64,000 nucleotides of DNA, from contig NZ_CP046457.1 in assembly GCF_009734445.1 (NCBI RefSeq), positions 744,001 to 808,000 on the forward strand. Reading direction: 5' to 3'. This document shows positions 1-8,629 of this stretch, piece after piece; positions within the stretch are counted from its first letter, which is position 1; every line of letters begins with the position of its first letter. A model generated the notes under the pieces. The model did not search any database. It saw only the letters and a list, made by a program, of their open reading frames with translations, and was not told the DNA's origin. Both the position numbers and the translations under genes were made by a program. This stretch comes from Candidatus Syntrophocurvum alkaliphilum. GTDB taxonomy: Bacteria > Bacillota > Syntrophomonadia > Syntrophomonadales > Syntrophomonadaceae.

Positions 1-1
1 T

Positions 2-331
2 GACAAAGATACTGAAGCTGTGGAAAGAGCAAAACATTGTTTGAAGAAATATCGATTAGATAGAAATATAGAAATAAAAATTGGCGATGGAGTTAATGAA
101 ATACCTGTTCCTTTTACTGTAGCAATAGTTGCATTACAGGTAAAAGAAAAAGTAAAGGTGTTAGAAAATTTGCAATCCAAGGGAGAACCAGGAGGAAACT
201 TGATTTTTCGTCAACCAACTGACGCATACAAAACCGTTTACGGTTTTCTTCCCAATGATTACTTACCAGTTTCAAAAACACTTCAAAATATGAAAACTTT
301 TAAAGAATCATACTTGTATAAAGTAAATTAA
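2..331 (+). CDS. TrmK-like tRNA (adenine22-N1) methyltransferase, C-terminal part (cut by window start)
   Basis: The reading frame is open from the first bases, so the gene begins outside the window and only about 109 residues are visible. The start reads DKDTEAVERAKHCLKKY and then IEIKIGDGVNEI, which fits the SAM-binding acidic strand and the following GDG motif of TrmK-type class I methyltransferases that modify A22 of tRNA. A later LIFRQPTDAYKTVYGFL resembles the LxLQPxTxAxxLRxWL segment of that family. The GMGG signature expected between the two is absent here (IVALQVKE instead), and the protein ends early compared with full-length TrmK, so it may be a divergent paralog. The family call is an inference from these short motifs. 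Confidence 0.45.
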   Translation, partial: DKDTEAVERAKHCLKKYRLDRNIEIKIGDGVNEIPVPFTVAIVALQVKEKVKVLENLQSKGEPGGNLIFRQPTDAYKTVYGFLPNDYLPVSKTLQNMKTFKESYLYKVN

Positions 332-364
332 CATTTTACAGTGGTAATTGGGGAGGTTTGAGAA

Positions 365-1378
365 GTGAAAAAATCCTACTTATTAATAGTTGGAGTTTTA
401 ATAATTACAGCGATAGTCATGGTAGTGGGCTGGGATAATGTATATAAGATAATGAGTCGTATGACACTTCCCCAGTTTATCTTTTTGGTTATCTTACAAT
501 TAGGAACGTTATTTTTAACAGCTTATATCTGGTATTTTTTACTAAAACAAAAATCTAGTCAAATATCTCTTTTTAATGTCTTTGGCATTAATTTAGCGGG
601 AACCTTTGTAGAAAGTGTTACACCTTCAGTGAAAATAGGCGGGGAGGCACTGAAGGTGTATTTGATGCGTCAAAAAACTGCTCTTGCATATTCAGAACTT
701 ACTGCTGTAGCTGTAGTAAGTAAATATTTTTCCTTACTCCCCTTTTTATTAATTAGTGTAATTACACTTGCTATAGCATTATTAGCATTTAATTTACCCT
801 TTTTTGTTTTTATTGCTTTTATAGGGTTATTACTGTTCTTTTTGTTATTTTTTATTTTTTTCAATATTCAGGGTTTCAATTTAGATACTTTCTTTAATAA
901 CTTATTAGGTGAAAAAATTAATAATAGCAATAATCAAGTTTTAAAAAAAATAATTCCCATAATTAATCGTATTTATACCTTCTTACTTGATTCGTCTAAT
1001 GCATCAAAAAGCATTGTTACTTCAATGAAACAACGAAAAATACTTTTTTTAATAGCTTTTGTAGTATGGGCGCTTTATCCGGTAAAAGTGTATTTGGTTG
1101 CTTTTATGCTAGGTTATCAGCTTAATATTGTAGTCGTAGTGCTTGCTACTTATACTGCCTATTTAGTAAGTATGATTCCATTACTTCCTGGTGGGCTTGC
1201 TACTTTCGAAGGTAGTATGGCATTAGTACTTGCTTATGAGGGATTAACATCGGCAGAGGCTATATCTATTGCTTTGATGACAAGAGTAATTACTTTTTGG
1301 ATTCCACTGTTACTTTCAGCAATTATAACTATTTATTATATCAAAAATACAGATAATCAAGAAGGTGAAATAATATGA
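365..1378 (+). CDS. Lysylphosphatidylglycerol-synthase-TM/UPF0104 family membrane protein (flippase-like)
   Basis: This 337-residue polytopic protein has seven to eight hydrophobic segments. It carries the signature region of the LPG synthase transmembrane family (PF03706): a glycine/proline stretch near residues 80-100 including GGEALKVYLMR, and a late LLPGGLATFEGSMALVL motif. The family includes the flippase half of MprF and stand-alone proteins of unknown lipid substrate; no aminoacyl-transfer domain is present, so lysyl transfer is not expected. The GTG start at 365 is supported by GGGGAGG seven bases upstream. The stop overlaps the feoB start (ATGA), so the two genes are probably translated together, which is an uncommon pairing. 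Confidence 0.8.
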   Translation: MKKSYLLIVGVLIITAIVMVVGWDNVYKIMSRMTLPQFIFLVILQLGTLFLTAYIWYFLLKQKSSQISLFNVFGINLAGTFVESVTPSVKIGGEALKVYLMRQKTALAYSELTAVAVVSKYFSLLPFLLISVITLAIALLAFNLPFFVFIAFIGLLLFFLLFFIFFNIQGFNLDTFFNNLLGEKINNSNNQVLKKIIPIINRIYTFLLDSSNASKSIVTSMKQRKILFLIAFVVWALYPVKVYLVAFMLGYQLNIVVVVLATYTAYLVSMIPLLPGGLATFEGSMALVLAYEGLTSAEAISIALMTRVITFWIPLLLSAIITIYYIKNTDNQEGEII

Positions 1379-3180
1379 ATGATAAAGAAAATGTCCTTTT
1401 AATTGGCCCACCTAATGTAGGCAAAAGTGTGACTTTTAATAATTTAACAGGATCAAATATAAGTATTGCAAATTATGTAGGAACTACTGTAGAGTTTACT
1501 GTCGGTGAAATAATATTTGATGATTATAATGTTAATTTAATAGATGTTCCTGGTACATATACCCTTGAAGCTACAAATGAAGCTGAAAAAATTGCTGTAG
1601 AAATGCTTCAAGGACATGATTTTAAACATAAAAAATTTGAACACTGTCATGATCAGAAGGATGTTGATGCAAACCTTAGAAAAAAACCTGCTGCTGTTAT
1701 AAGTGTTATTGATGCTTATAACTTAGAAAGTAGCTTATATTTATTATTCCAAGTATTACAATATAATATCCCTACTGTTGCTGTACTAAATAGAATGGAT
1801 CTAATTGAAGAAAAAGGCGAGAAAATTGATGTAGAATATTTATCCTATAAGCTTGGGATACCTGTTATCCCTACTGTTGCTGTTGAAAAAAAGGGGTTAA
1901 ATGAATTAAAAGAAATATTACAAACAATTTTAGCAAAAGCCCCTTCTACTGAAACAGAAAATATTAGAGATATTGATAATAGTAAAATAGAAGAAAGTTT
2001 TTGGCAAAAAGCTGAAGAAATAGTTTCAAAGGCTAAATTCAGACCTTCTGTTTTAAAAAAATCAAAGCGAGAAATATGGGGAGAACGTCTTGTGAAACCT
2101 TGGCCAGGACTACCTTTAAGCATCCTTATTCTAGGTTTAGTTTTTGCACTCATAGTTGGATTAGGAATGGGGTTACGTCAGTTTCTTTTACTTCCTTTAT
2201 TTCGTGAATATATTATTCCAGTAATTTCATTAGGCGTAGAAGCAATTGTTGCTCCAGGGACATTTCAAAATATTTTAATTGGAGAATATGGTTTATTCGT
2301 TAAAGGTTTAGAGTGGCCGTTTACTCTTGTAATGCCATATGTCATTTCTTTTTATATTGCATTCAGTATATTAGAAGACAGTGGCTATCTTCCTAGACTA
2401 GGTAGTTTGCTTGATGGTTTGCTAAACAAATTAGGTTTACCAGGTTCTAGTATTATTCCACTGCTCCTAGGCTATGGTTGTGGAATTCCAGCTATAATGG
2501 CAACTAGATCACTAAATTCATATAAAGAACGTATGATAGTTACCACTTTGGTTTGCTTGGGAATACCTTGTGTAGCTCAGTCAGGTGCTTTTATAGCTTT
2601 ACTTGGTGAAGAATCTATATTAGCTCTTTTGTTAGTTTTCTTCTTTTCTCTATTTGTAATATTCGTTACTGGATTTATTATAGATAAGCTTTTGCCTGGA
2701 AGTCGTCCATATACAATTATGGAGATTCCTGAGTTGCTTGTCCCTAGAAGTGAAGTGATTTTTAACAAAATATGGTTTAGAACTAAAAATTACATTTATG
2801 AAGGTGCTCTACCTATGATAGCCATTATAGGAGTTGCTGCTTTCTTTTATGAAACTGGTGTTATGGGAATTATTGGGCAATTACTAAGTCCATTAGTAGT
2901 TACCTGGCTTCATTTACCTGCAGAAGCTTCAACACCATTAATACTAGGAATTTTTAGGCGTGAACTAGCAATAGTTCCTCTAGTGGAAATGGACTTAACT
3001 ACGTTACAGCTCTTTACAGGAGCTATTGTAGGTTTATTTTATGTACCTTGTGTAGCAATAATAGCTACACTTGCTAGAGAGTTTAACTTAAAATTTTCAG
3101 TGTTTATTTTAATAATTACAACAACTATAGCATTTCTTATTGGTGGAGCAATAGCTAGAATAGGAGGATTATTTTTTTAA
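1375..3180 (+). CDS. feoB: FeoB-type ferrous iron transporter with a His/Cys-rich insertion
   Basis: FeoB imports Fe(II) across the cytoplasmic membrane using an N-terminal GTPase. The G1 motif GPPNVGKS is at residues 11-18, G3 DVPG at 57-60 and G4 NRMD at 139-142. Two Gate-type membrane regions follow, including LLLGYGCGIPAIMATR and LILGIFRRELAIVPL, and the order of segments is normal. At 601 residues it is shorter than many FeoB proteins, and no feoA is adjacent. Residues about 80-104 form an extra segment just after the switch II region, with H81, H85, H90, C91 and H92, which I do not expect in ordinary FeoB. The gene overlaps the upstream flippase-like gene by four bases. Confidence 0.93.
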   Translation: MNDKENVLLIGPPNVGKSVTFNNLTGSNISIANYVGTTVEFTVGEIIFDDYNVNLIDVPGTYTLEATNEAEKIAVEMLQGHDFKHKKFEHCHDQKDVDANLRKKPAAVISVIDAYNLESSLYLLFQVLQYNIPTVAVLNRMDLIEEKGEKIDVEYLSYKLGIPVIPTVAVEKKGLNELKEILQTILAKAPSTETENIRDIDNSKIEESFWQKAEEIVSKAKFRPSVLKKSKREIWGERLVKPWPGLPLSILILGLVFALIVGLGMGLRQFLLLPLFREYIIPVISLGVEAIVAPGTFQNILIGEYGLFVKGLEWPFTLVMPYVISFYIAFSILEDSGYLPRLGSLLDGLLNKLGLPGSSIIPLLLGYGCGIPAIMATRSLNSYKERMIVTTLVCLGIPCVAQSGAFIALLGEESILALLLVFFFSLFVIFVTGFIIDKLLPGSRPYTIMEIPELLVPRSEVIFNKIWFRTKNYIYEGALPMIAIIGVAAFFYETGVMGIIGQLLSPLVVTWLHLPAEASTPLILGIFRRELAIVPLVEMDLTTLQLFTGAIVGLFYVPCVAIIATLAREFNLKFSVFILIITTTIAFLIGGAIARIGGLFF

Positions 3181-3226
3181 ACCATAAATCTCTAAACCAG
3201 ATTAAAGTTCAGAAGGCTAAATATTA

Positions 3227-3985
3227 TTATACTAAGTCTTCTAAACCTTCTAGAAAAGCGAGGATACTTTCTCCTAAAGGAGTAGGTGTATATCCTCCTT
3301 CTAAAACAGCAAATAACCGACCTTCGCATTGTTGCTTAGCAAAATTACCCAATATTTGTCCTAGTAATTTATAAGTGCTTGTAGGTAGCATACTGCCCCA
3401 ATCATATTCGTGACGGTCAAAACCGGCTGATACTGCAAGTAAATCGCAGGTTTTATCTTTAAGATAATCTTCTAAGTTTTTAATAAATTCTTCAGGCTCT
3501 CTACCTAAAATAAAGTAATAATCTACTTCATTACTATCTATGAATTGTCTATAAGTACCATCTCCAAAATGAAGATCAAAATCAATAATTATTGCTTTTT
3601 TAATATGATTACTTTTTAATAGTTTTTGAACTGCTATTGCAATATTATTAAAATAACAAAAGCCCCAGTGAACATTAGGACTTGCGTGATGTCCAGGGGG
3701 TCTACATAATGCAAAAGCCATTTCACTCTTAATGGCATACTCAGAAGCACATATAGCGGCTCCAACTGCTAGTGATCCTACTTCATATATCTGCATATCA
3801 TCCTTGACTTTATTTATATGTTGTGGTTTATGAACCAGTAGCAAATCGTTATCAGTACACGGCTTAGGGTTGATTATTTCATATTTATTTTTTAATAAAT
3901 TATATGCAACATCTAGTCTACCCTTATCAGCTGCTGGATCATAGGCGTATTCTTCAAAAAATCTTTCATGAAATACAACTTTCAA
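3227..3985 (-). CDS. Histone-deacetylase-superfamily deacylase (first of two)
   Basis: The 252-residue protein belongs to the zinc-dependent HDAC/AcuC/acetylpolyamine amidohydrolase superfamily, which removes acyl groups from lysines or polyamines. Visible active-site motifs are RPPGHHA (H99, H100), DFDLHFGDGT (zinc ligands D137 and H139), AGFDRH (third zinc ligand D190) and LEGGYT near the end. All zinc ligands and both catalytic histidines are kept. The usual DxDxHHGNGT is changed to DFDLHFGDGT, which is tolerated in the superfamily. The start is a TTG at 3985, eight bases after AAAGGAG. A second member lies at 11823-12647 but is clearly different in sequence. The substrate cannot be told from sequence. 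Confidence 0.88.
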   Translation of the reverse strand: MKVVFHERFFEEYAYDPAADKGRLDVAYNLLKNKYEIINPKPCTDNDLLLVHKPQHINKVKDDMQIYEVGSLAVGAAICASEYAIKSEMAFALCRPPGHHASPNVHWGFCYFNNIAIAVQKLLKSNHIKKAIIIDFDLHFGDGTYRQFIDSNEVDYYFILGREPEEFIKNLEDYLKDKTCDLLAVSAGFDRHEYDWGSMLPTSTYKLLGQILGNFAKQQCEGRLFAVLEGGYTPTPLGESILAFLEGLEDLV

Positions 3986-4055
3986 TGTTTAATCTCCTTT
4001 TTTAATAAATTACAATGGCTTTTATTATTACATGCAGATATTGAATGCAGATTTT

Positions 4056-4685
4056 TTATAAGTGATTTTCACTTAATTTTGTTTTTACTTCTTTTTTTAA
4101 TTGCAATGTTTTTAAAAGTTTTTCTCCAGCTTGTTTTGCATTTTGTAATGCTTTTTCACTTTTTAAGGCTTCTCCTGCTTTATAAAGATGTAAAGTCTTA
4201 ACTGTACTAACTACTCTATAACCTAAAGCTTCTAAAGGTTTTACCATTGCTTCAGCCGTAAATCCCATATCTTCTTCTTTTTCTTGTTCACTAACTGCAA
4301 TTACAGCAGCATATTTTACTCCTAGAGCTTCATTTAAACCCATCCAAACCGAACGATCATCTTTGTCAAATACTTCAAAGCAATAACATCTATCTATAAA
4401 AGCTTTCATATCTGCAGTAATATTATAAAAATAGGCAGGTGAACCTAAAATGATGGCATCAGACTCTAAAATAGCTGGATATAATTTTTGCATATCATCA
4501 TCTACTATACATTTATATGTATCTTTACAGGCTTCGCATCCATTACAATCTCTGATATCATAATCACCTAAGAATATTAATTCAGTTTCAATACCTTCCA
4601 TAGAAAAAGGTTTTAAAGCTTCTTGCACTAAAATAGAAGTATTTCCTTTTTTCCTACGACTTCCTACAATAGCTAGTAATTTCAT
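4056..4685 (-). CDS. NADPH-dependent FMN reductase / iron-sulfur flavoprotein
   Basis: This 209-residue protein starts with MKLLAIVGSRRKKGNTSILV, the phosphate-binding loop of flavodoxin-fold FMN reductases. It continues with a CNGCEACKDTYKC cluster near residues 46-58, typical of archaeal and clostridial iron-sulfur flavoproteins (Isf), which bind FMN and a 4Fe-4S cluster and move electrons, often toward oxygen or peroxide. The motif ILGSPAYFYN that contacts flavin is also present. The start at 4685 was chosen because AAAGGAG lies seven bases upstream; an earlier in-frame ATG at 4703 lacks that spacing. It reads toward the HDAC gene with a short gap but may be transcribed separately. Confidence 0.87.
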   Translation of the reverse strand: MKLLAIVGSRRKKGNTSILVQEALKPFSMEGIETELIFLGDYDIRDCNGCEACKDTYKCIVDDDMQKLYPAILESDAIILGSPAYFYNITADMKAFIDRCYCFEVFDKDDRSVWMGLNEALGVKYAAVIAVSEQEKEEDMGFTAEAMVKPLEALGYRVVSTVKTLHLYKAGEALKSEKALQNAKQAGEKLLKTLQLKKEVKTKLSENHL

Positions 4686-4896
4686 ATTGTTTTCTCCTTT
4701 CATTCCTTACCTTTACTTAAATTCATTCCATTAGTATGTTTTATAAGTTAGTGTGAATATAACAATTATTTTCAAATTATATATCTGATTTTACTACAAA
4801 AACAATAAAGATTTATTACAAAAGCTAATTTTATTTCTTCATAATGATTAATTTGTGTTGATACCACTTTAAAACATATAGACATATTAAAGAATA

Positions 4897-4934
4897 AAAA
4901 TAACACCTTTTACCAAAGTTAAAGGTGTTATTTT
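4897..4934 (-). terminator. Intrinsic terminator after the CoA-transferase gene
   Basis: AAAATAACACCTTT at 4897-4910 is perfectly complementary to AAAGGTGTTATTTT at 4921-4934, leaving a ten-base loop. On the minus strand the hairpin is followed by a run of T, so it fits the end of the transcript from 5065-6246. The stem also has T after it on the plus side and may work both ways. Confidence 0.75.
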
Positions 4935-4961
4935 AGAAATATAATTTTAATATTAATTCCA

Positions 4962-5050
4962 TGGTTTCACTGCGAAAAGCTAAACATTAGGTTATGGAAT
5001 AGGCCGAGTAACATGTTTATCACGCCCGCTCATCGGTTTTTATCCTCATT
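4962..5050 (-). repeat. Dispersed intergenic repeat, partial copy 1 (B end)
   Basis: This copy holds the outer end TGGTTTCACTGCGAAAAGC, then a degenerate form of the core (GGCCGAGTAACATGTTTATC) and the CACGCC-CTCATCGG segment found in other copies. It lies between the CoA-transferase stop and its terminator, so it would be in the 3-prime untranslated region. The strand is assigned arbitrarily relative to the full copy at 53202-53427. Confidence 0.8.
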
Positions 5051-5064
5051 ATAATTAGATGTTT

Positions 5065-6246
5065 TTATATTACTTGATTTTTACGCAATTTTTCAATTTC
5101 TTCATGAGTATACCCTGCTTCTTTAAGTATTTCTTCATTATGCTCCCCTAGTTTAGGAAAAGTAAGTTGGGTTTGCCCGGGAGATTCAGATAGTTTAATT
5201 GGAATTCCGGTTAATACTAAATCTTTTCCTGAGTTTTTAAAATTAGTTATTTTCTCTATCATATTTCTAGCTACAACTTGAGGATGTGTAGACATCTCTT
5301 CAAGGTTAAGAACTGGTGTAAAACAAATATCACTATTAGAAAAATACTCTACCCATTCATCTCTAGTTTTTTCTAAGAAGATATTTTTAATATCTTCTTT
5401 AATTTCATTTTGTTTTTCTTTATTCCATTGATCTGAAATATAATCTTTTCTATCAATCATTTCGCAAAATTTCGCCCAAAATTTGTCTTCCACGGCTGCT
5501 AGACTAATAAATTTTTCATCTTTGGTTTCGTAAATATTAAAAAATGCATAGCCTCCAGTTAAAACCTCATTGCCTCTTTCTGGAAGCTTAGCCATACCTG
5601 ACCATTCTCCAAGAGTATAAGTTAGGAGGCTTATAGAACAATCAAGCATAGCTATATCACAAAGTTGCCCCTTACCAGTTTTGTCTCGGTTTAATAGTGC
5701 CAAAAGAATTGCAATTACAGCATATAATGTTCCACCTGCAATATCAGCAATTTGAACACCTGACATAGCTGGTATACCTTTGTGAGTGCCCGTTGATTCA
5801 GTTATACCAGATAAACTAACGAAATTTAAATCATGACCTGCAGTATCACGCAATGGTCCGTCTAGACCATAACCAGTAATTGCGCAATAAATTATTCTTT
5901 CGTTAATTTCTTTTTGTACTTCATAACCCAGTCCCATTTTTTCCATCACACCAGGTCTAAATTGATCTAATACTACATCAGTAGTAAGCAATAGTTTTTT
6001 GAAGGTAGATTTTCCTTCCTCCTTTTTAAGATCAAGGGTTATACTTTTTTTATTGCGATTAACTGTATAGAAACGAGCACTCTCACTTTCGATAAGTGGA
6101 GGTACCTGCCTTCCTAATTCTCCTCTTTTTGGAGGTTCTACTTTTATAATTTCTGCTCCAAAATCAGCTAATATTTGAGAACAAAATGGTCCGGGTAAAT
6201 ATTGAGATAAATCTAATACCCTAATACCGCTTAAAGGTAGGTTCAT
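5065..6246 (-). CDS. CaiB/BaiF (class III) CoA-transferase
   Basis: The 393-residue protein begins MNLPLSGIRVLDLSQYLPGP, the typical opening of family III CoA transferases (formyl-CoA transferase, CaiB, BaiF), which move CoA between carboxylic acids through a catalytic aspartate. FGAEIIKVEPP, the VVLDQFRPGVMEKMGLGY segment, CAITGYGLDGP and the AGHDLNF segment that carries the catalytic Asp are all present in order. Length is normal. The start at 6246 has AAAGGAG at the right distance; a longer frame upstream lacks a ribosome site. No enzyme of a defined acyl-CoA pathway is adjacent, so the acyl substrate is unknown. Confidence 0.9.
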   Translation of the reverse strand: MNLPLSGIRVLDLSQYLPGPFCSQILADFGAEIIKVEPPKRGELGRQVPPLIESESARFYTVNRNKKSITLDLKKEEGKSTFKKLLLTTDVVLDQFRPGVMEKMGLGYEVQKEINERIIYCAITGYGLDGPLRDTAGHDLNFVSLSGITESTGTHKGIPAMSGVQIADIAGGTLYAVIAILLALLNRDKTGKGQLCDIAMLDCSISLLTYTLGEWSGMAKLPERGNEVLTGGYAFFNIYETKDEKFISLAAVEDKFWAKFCEMIDRKDYISDQWNKEKQNEIKEDIKNIFLEKTRDEWVEYFSNSDICFTPVLNLEEMSTHPQVVARNMIEKITNFKNSGKDLVLTGIPIKLSESPGQTQLTFPKLGEHNEEILKEAGYTHEEIEKLRKNQVI

Positions 6247-6510
6247 ATTTGGTATTCTCCTTTCATTTTCACAACAAAACCTAAAATTAAACAAAAAATT
6301 AAGTTAATCTATATTTATGGTTTATTATTCAAGATATGACATATTAACTGTAAGTATGTTCTTAATTTATTTACAACTAATTAGATAATGAAAAATTTGC
6401 ATTATATTGTTTGTTATGAACCGTTTTACAACATGGTACAAAAAAGATTAAACTTAAATTATAATGTACAAAAAATTTTTAGGGTGGTTTATTAACATGA
6501 GGTGATAATT

Positions 6511-7203
6511 TTGAAAAAGAAAATATTTCCATTATTTATTATAGCTTTTATTATTACTATTATTTTTTTACACATTCCTTCAACTGAAAATAAACCAAAT
6601 GATAAAAATCCAGTAGTTTTTGTGCATGGATACTTTGATACTAGGGCTAAAGTGTTTAATAAATCAAATTTTGACCCATTAATTAGCTATTTAAAAGACC
6701 AAGGTTGGTCAGAAGACGAATTATTTGTTATTCAATATTCTAATATTGTAGGATGTAACATTGATAATGCCAACGAATTAAAAGATTTTATAGATGATGT
6801 ATTAGCTGAAACAGATAGTGATAAAGTTGATATAGTTGCACATAGTATGGGGGGGTTAAGTTCTCGTTATTATATTAACTACTTAGATGGTGCAGAAAAT
6901 GTAGGCGCTTTAGTAACTATTGGTTCTCCACACCATGGCACTCCGACAGCTTATATGGTTAATTGGACTAAAGGGGGGGAACAAATGATTCCAGACAGTA
7001 AATTTCTACAAAAATTAAATGATCAAGATTCAACTTCTGATTTAGTATCGTATACATCAATTTACACCTATACAGATCAACTTGTTCCCTACTGGTATTC
7101 GCAAAAGGATGAATGGAATAATATAGGTGGTTGGTTTTATACACACCTACCTATGTTATACAATAGTAAAGTTCACAAACATGTCGCAAATAATCTAAGT
7201 TAA
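6511..7203 (+). CDS. Secreted lipase/esterase of the alpha/beta hydrolase fold
   Basis: The protein is about 230 residues and opens with KKK and a hydrophobic stretch (IFPLFIIAFIITIIFL), a likely signal peptide, so it probably acts outside the membrane. PVVFVHGYFDT gives the oxyanion loop, VDIVAHSMGGLSSRYY the nucleophile elbow with the catalytic Ser, and ALVTIGSPHHGTPTA is typical of class 2 / LipA-like bacterial lipases. A late Asp and the His in YTHLPM may complete the triad. The TTG at 6511 is the better start because GAGGTGAT sits just upstream, whereas a GTG at 6502 lies within that ribosome site. Confidence 0.87.
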   Translation: MKKKIFPLFIIAFIITIIFLHIPSTENKPNDKNPVVFVHGYFDTRAKVFNKSNFDPLISYLKDQGWSEDELFVIQYSNIVGCNIDNANELKDFIDDVLAETDSDKVDIVAHSMGGLSSRYYINYLDGAENVGALVTIGSPHHGTPTAYMVNWTKGGEQMIPDSKFLQKLNDQDSTSDLVSYTSIYTYTDQLVPYWYSQKDEWNNIGGWFYTHLPMLYNSKVHKHVANNLS

Positions 7204-7259
7204 GTTATTTTTGAAGTATGGCCATAAATGAGCTTATTTAAGGTTGAGGTGAGATGTTT

Positions 7260-8267
7260 ATGAAAAGAATAAATAGGCGCAATTTTCTAAAAATTGGGTT
7301 AGGTTCAATTGTTACTGTTGGTATGTGTGGTTGTGCTACAGAATTAGACGAAGTAAAAGAAAAAGATAAGAAAAAAACTACTGATAAAGTTAATGACAAA
7401 AAACAAGATACTAATGAGGTTAACAATAGAAAAACTGGTTTTCGTAAATTAGGTAAAACAGGTTTAGAAGTAAGCTTGTTAGGACTTGGGGGTTCAATGA
7501 CTATAGCTCAGGCACATAAACAAGAAGAAGCTGTACAGATGATAAACAAAGCTATAGATAATGGTGTTAATTTTATTGATACTGCCCCAACTTATGGTGC
7601 TAGTGAAGATAATATAGGTCAAGTAATGCTTAATCGTCGGCAAGAAGTGGTACTTGCTACCAAAACAATTGATCGTAGCTATGATGGCACAATGCAATTA
7701 ATCGAGCAAAGCTTAAATAGATTAAATACAGATTATATAGATATTTATCAATTACATGGCGTGCATACAGATGATGATTTAGATAAAATTAGTGCTTCTG
7801 ATGGTGCTTGGCGAGCATTAAAAGAGCTAAAAGCTCAAGGAGTTATAGGTTTAACCGGTATTACCACCCATAGGGATCCACAAGTTGCTATACGGAGTAT
7901 AAAAGAAATGGATTTTGATTGCCTTTTGATGTCTCTAAACCCAGCAGATATTTATTACCAACCTATGCAAAAGGAACTTATGGCAGAAGCCCTGCATCAG
8001 GATATGGGTATTATTGCTATGAAAGTAGTAGCTTATGGACGTATTTTTCGAGATAATGGCATAAGTACTATGCAACAAGCTCTTGGTTATGTGCTTAGTT
8101 TTCCTGTTCATTGTGCTATTGTAGGTGTATCTAATATAGATGAGATAATTGAAAATATTGAAATTACAGCAAACTTTACACCGTATTCTAAAGATGAACT
8201 CGAAAAGCTAGAGAAATTAGTAAAATCATATGAGCAAGAGGTTAATTTTTTCAAAACACAATGGTAG
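7260..8267 (+). CDS. Aldo/keto reductase with Tat signal and lipobox
   Basis: The N-terminus reads MKRINRRNFLKIGLGS, a twin-arginine export signal, followed by a lipobox-like MCGC, so the protein is probably exported folded and lipid-anchored. A Lys-rich linker (about residues 30-60) leads to the reductase domain: GFRKLGKTGLEVSLLGLGG, then the catalytic Asp/Tyr/Lys/His set in DTAPTYGASEDNIG, VVLATKT and IYQLHGVH. This is the NADPH-dependent aldo-keto reductase fold of the kind found in anaerobes. An exported form is notable because NADPH is not expected outside the cell. The ATG at 7260 is six bases after GAGGTGAG and is preferred over the ATG at 7254. Confidence 0.88.
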   Translation: MKRINRRNFLKIGLGSIVTVGMCGCATELDEVKEKDKKKTTDKVNDKKQDTNEVNNRKTGFRKLGKTGLEVSLLGLGGSMTIAQAHKQEEAVQMINKAIDNGVNFIDTAPTYGASEDNIGQVMLNRRQEVVLATKTIDRSYDGTMQLIEQSLNRLNTDYIDIYQLHGVHTDDDLDKISASDGAWRALKELKAQGVIGLTGITTHRDPQVAIRSIKEMDFDCLLMSLNPADIYYQPMQKELMAEALHQDMGIIAMKVVAYGRIFRDNGISTMQQALGYVLSFPVHCAIVGVSNIDEIIENIEITANFTPYSKDELEKLEKLVKSYEQEVNFFKTQW

Positions 8268-8284
8268 TATTAATAAAGGCTATT

Positions 8285-8614
8285 TTAACCAGTGATATTA
8301 ACACTTTGGATACTAGTTAACTTTAGCTCTTTAATATCCCCATAATCATCAATTATACTAACAACTTCTTTTTTGTGATTCCATTTTAAAATATACCCAC
8401 ATATTTCATACACTGTTCCTGTAGTATTGTAGCTAATAGCAACTCTAGTATTATTACCTGCAGTTAGCAATATAACATGTTTAATTTTATTAATTTCTTC
8501 TTCAGTTTTACTATCGTTATTGTTGTTATTATAAATATTTTTTAGATTCTCTTTAAACTCTGGAATCATAAGTCTATTCCATTTTTTTGCTCCTCTATCA
8601 TTAACATCATTCAT
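8285..8614 (-). CDS. YolD-like family protein
   Basis: This 109-residue protein opens with NDRGAKKWNRLMIPEFKENL, the N-terminal signature of the YolD-like family, and has the downstream beta-rich region VAISYNTTGTVYEICGYILKW. YolD-like proteins are usually coded next to a Y-family polymerase of the UvrX type and are induced by DNA damage; their biochemical role is not settled. Here it lies 15 bases after the polymerase gene, on the same strand, so it should share the LexA-controlled promoter at 9919-9946. Confidence 0.82.
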   Translation of the reverse strand: MNDVNDRGAKKWNRLMIPEFKENLKNIYNNNNNDSKTEEEINKIKHVILLTAGNNTRVAISYNTTGTVYEICGYILKWNHKKEVVSIIDDYGDIKELKLTSIQSVNITG

Positions 8615-8629
8615 AATAAACTCCCTACC

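Larger units (their letters stand above)
4686..5064. other. Intergenic stretch with a terminator and one repeat copy
   Basis: No gene is seen here. The left part (4686-4890) is AT-rich and should hold the promoter of the flavoprotein gene, though no clear -35/-10 pair stands out. The right part holds the terminator at 4897-4934 and a copy of the dispersed repeat at 4962-5050; both are described separately. Confidence 0.6.

Noticed and set aside
3968-4201. 77-codon hydrophobic frame opposite the flavoprotein gene
   Set aside because: It overlaps the HDAC start region and the flavoprotein end, and its leucine/phenylalanine content is what AT-rich antisense gives.
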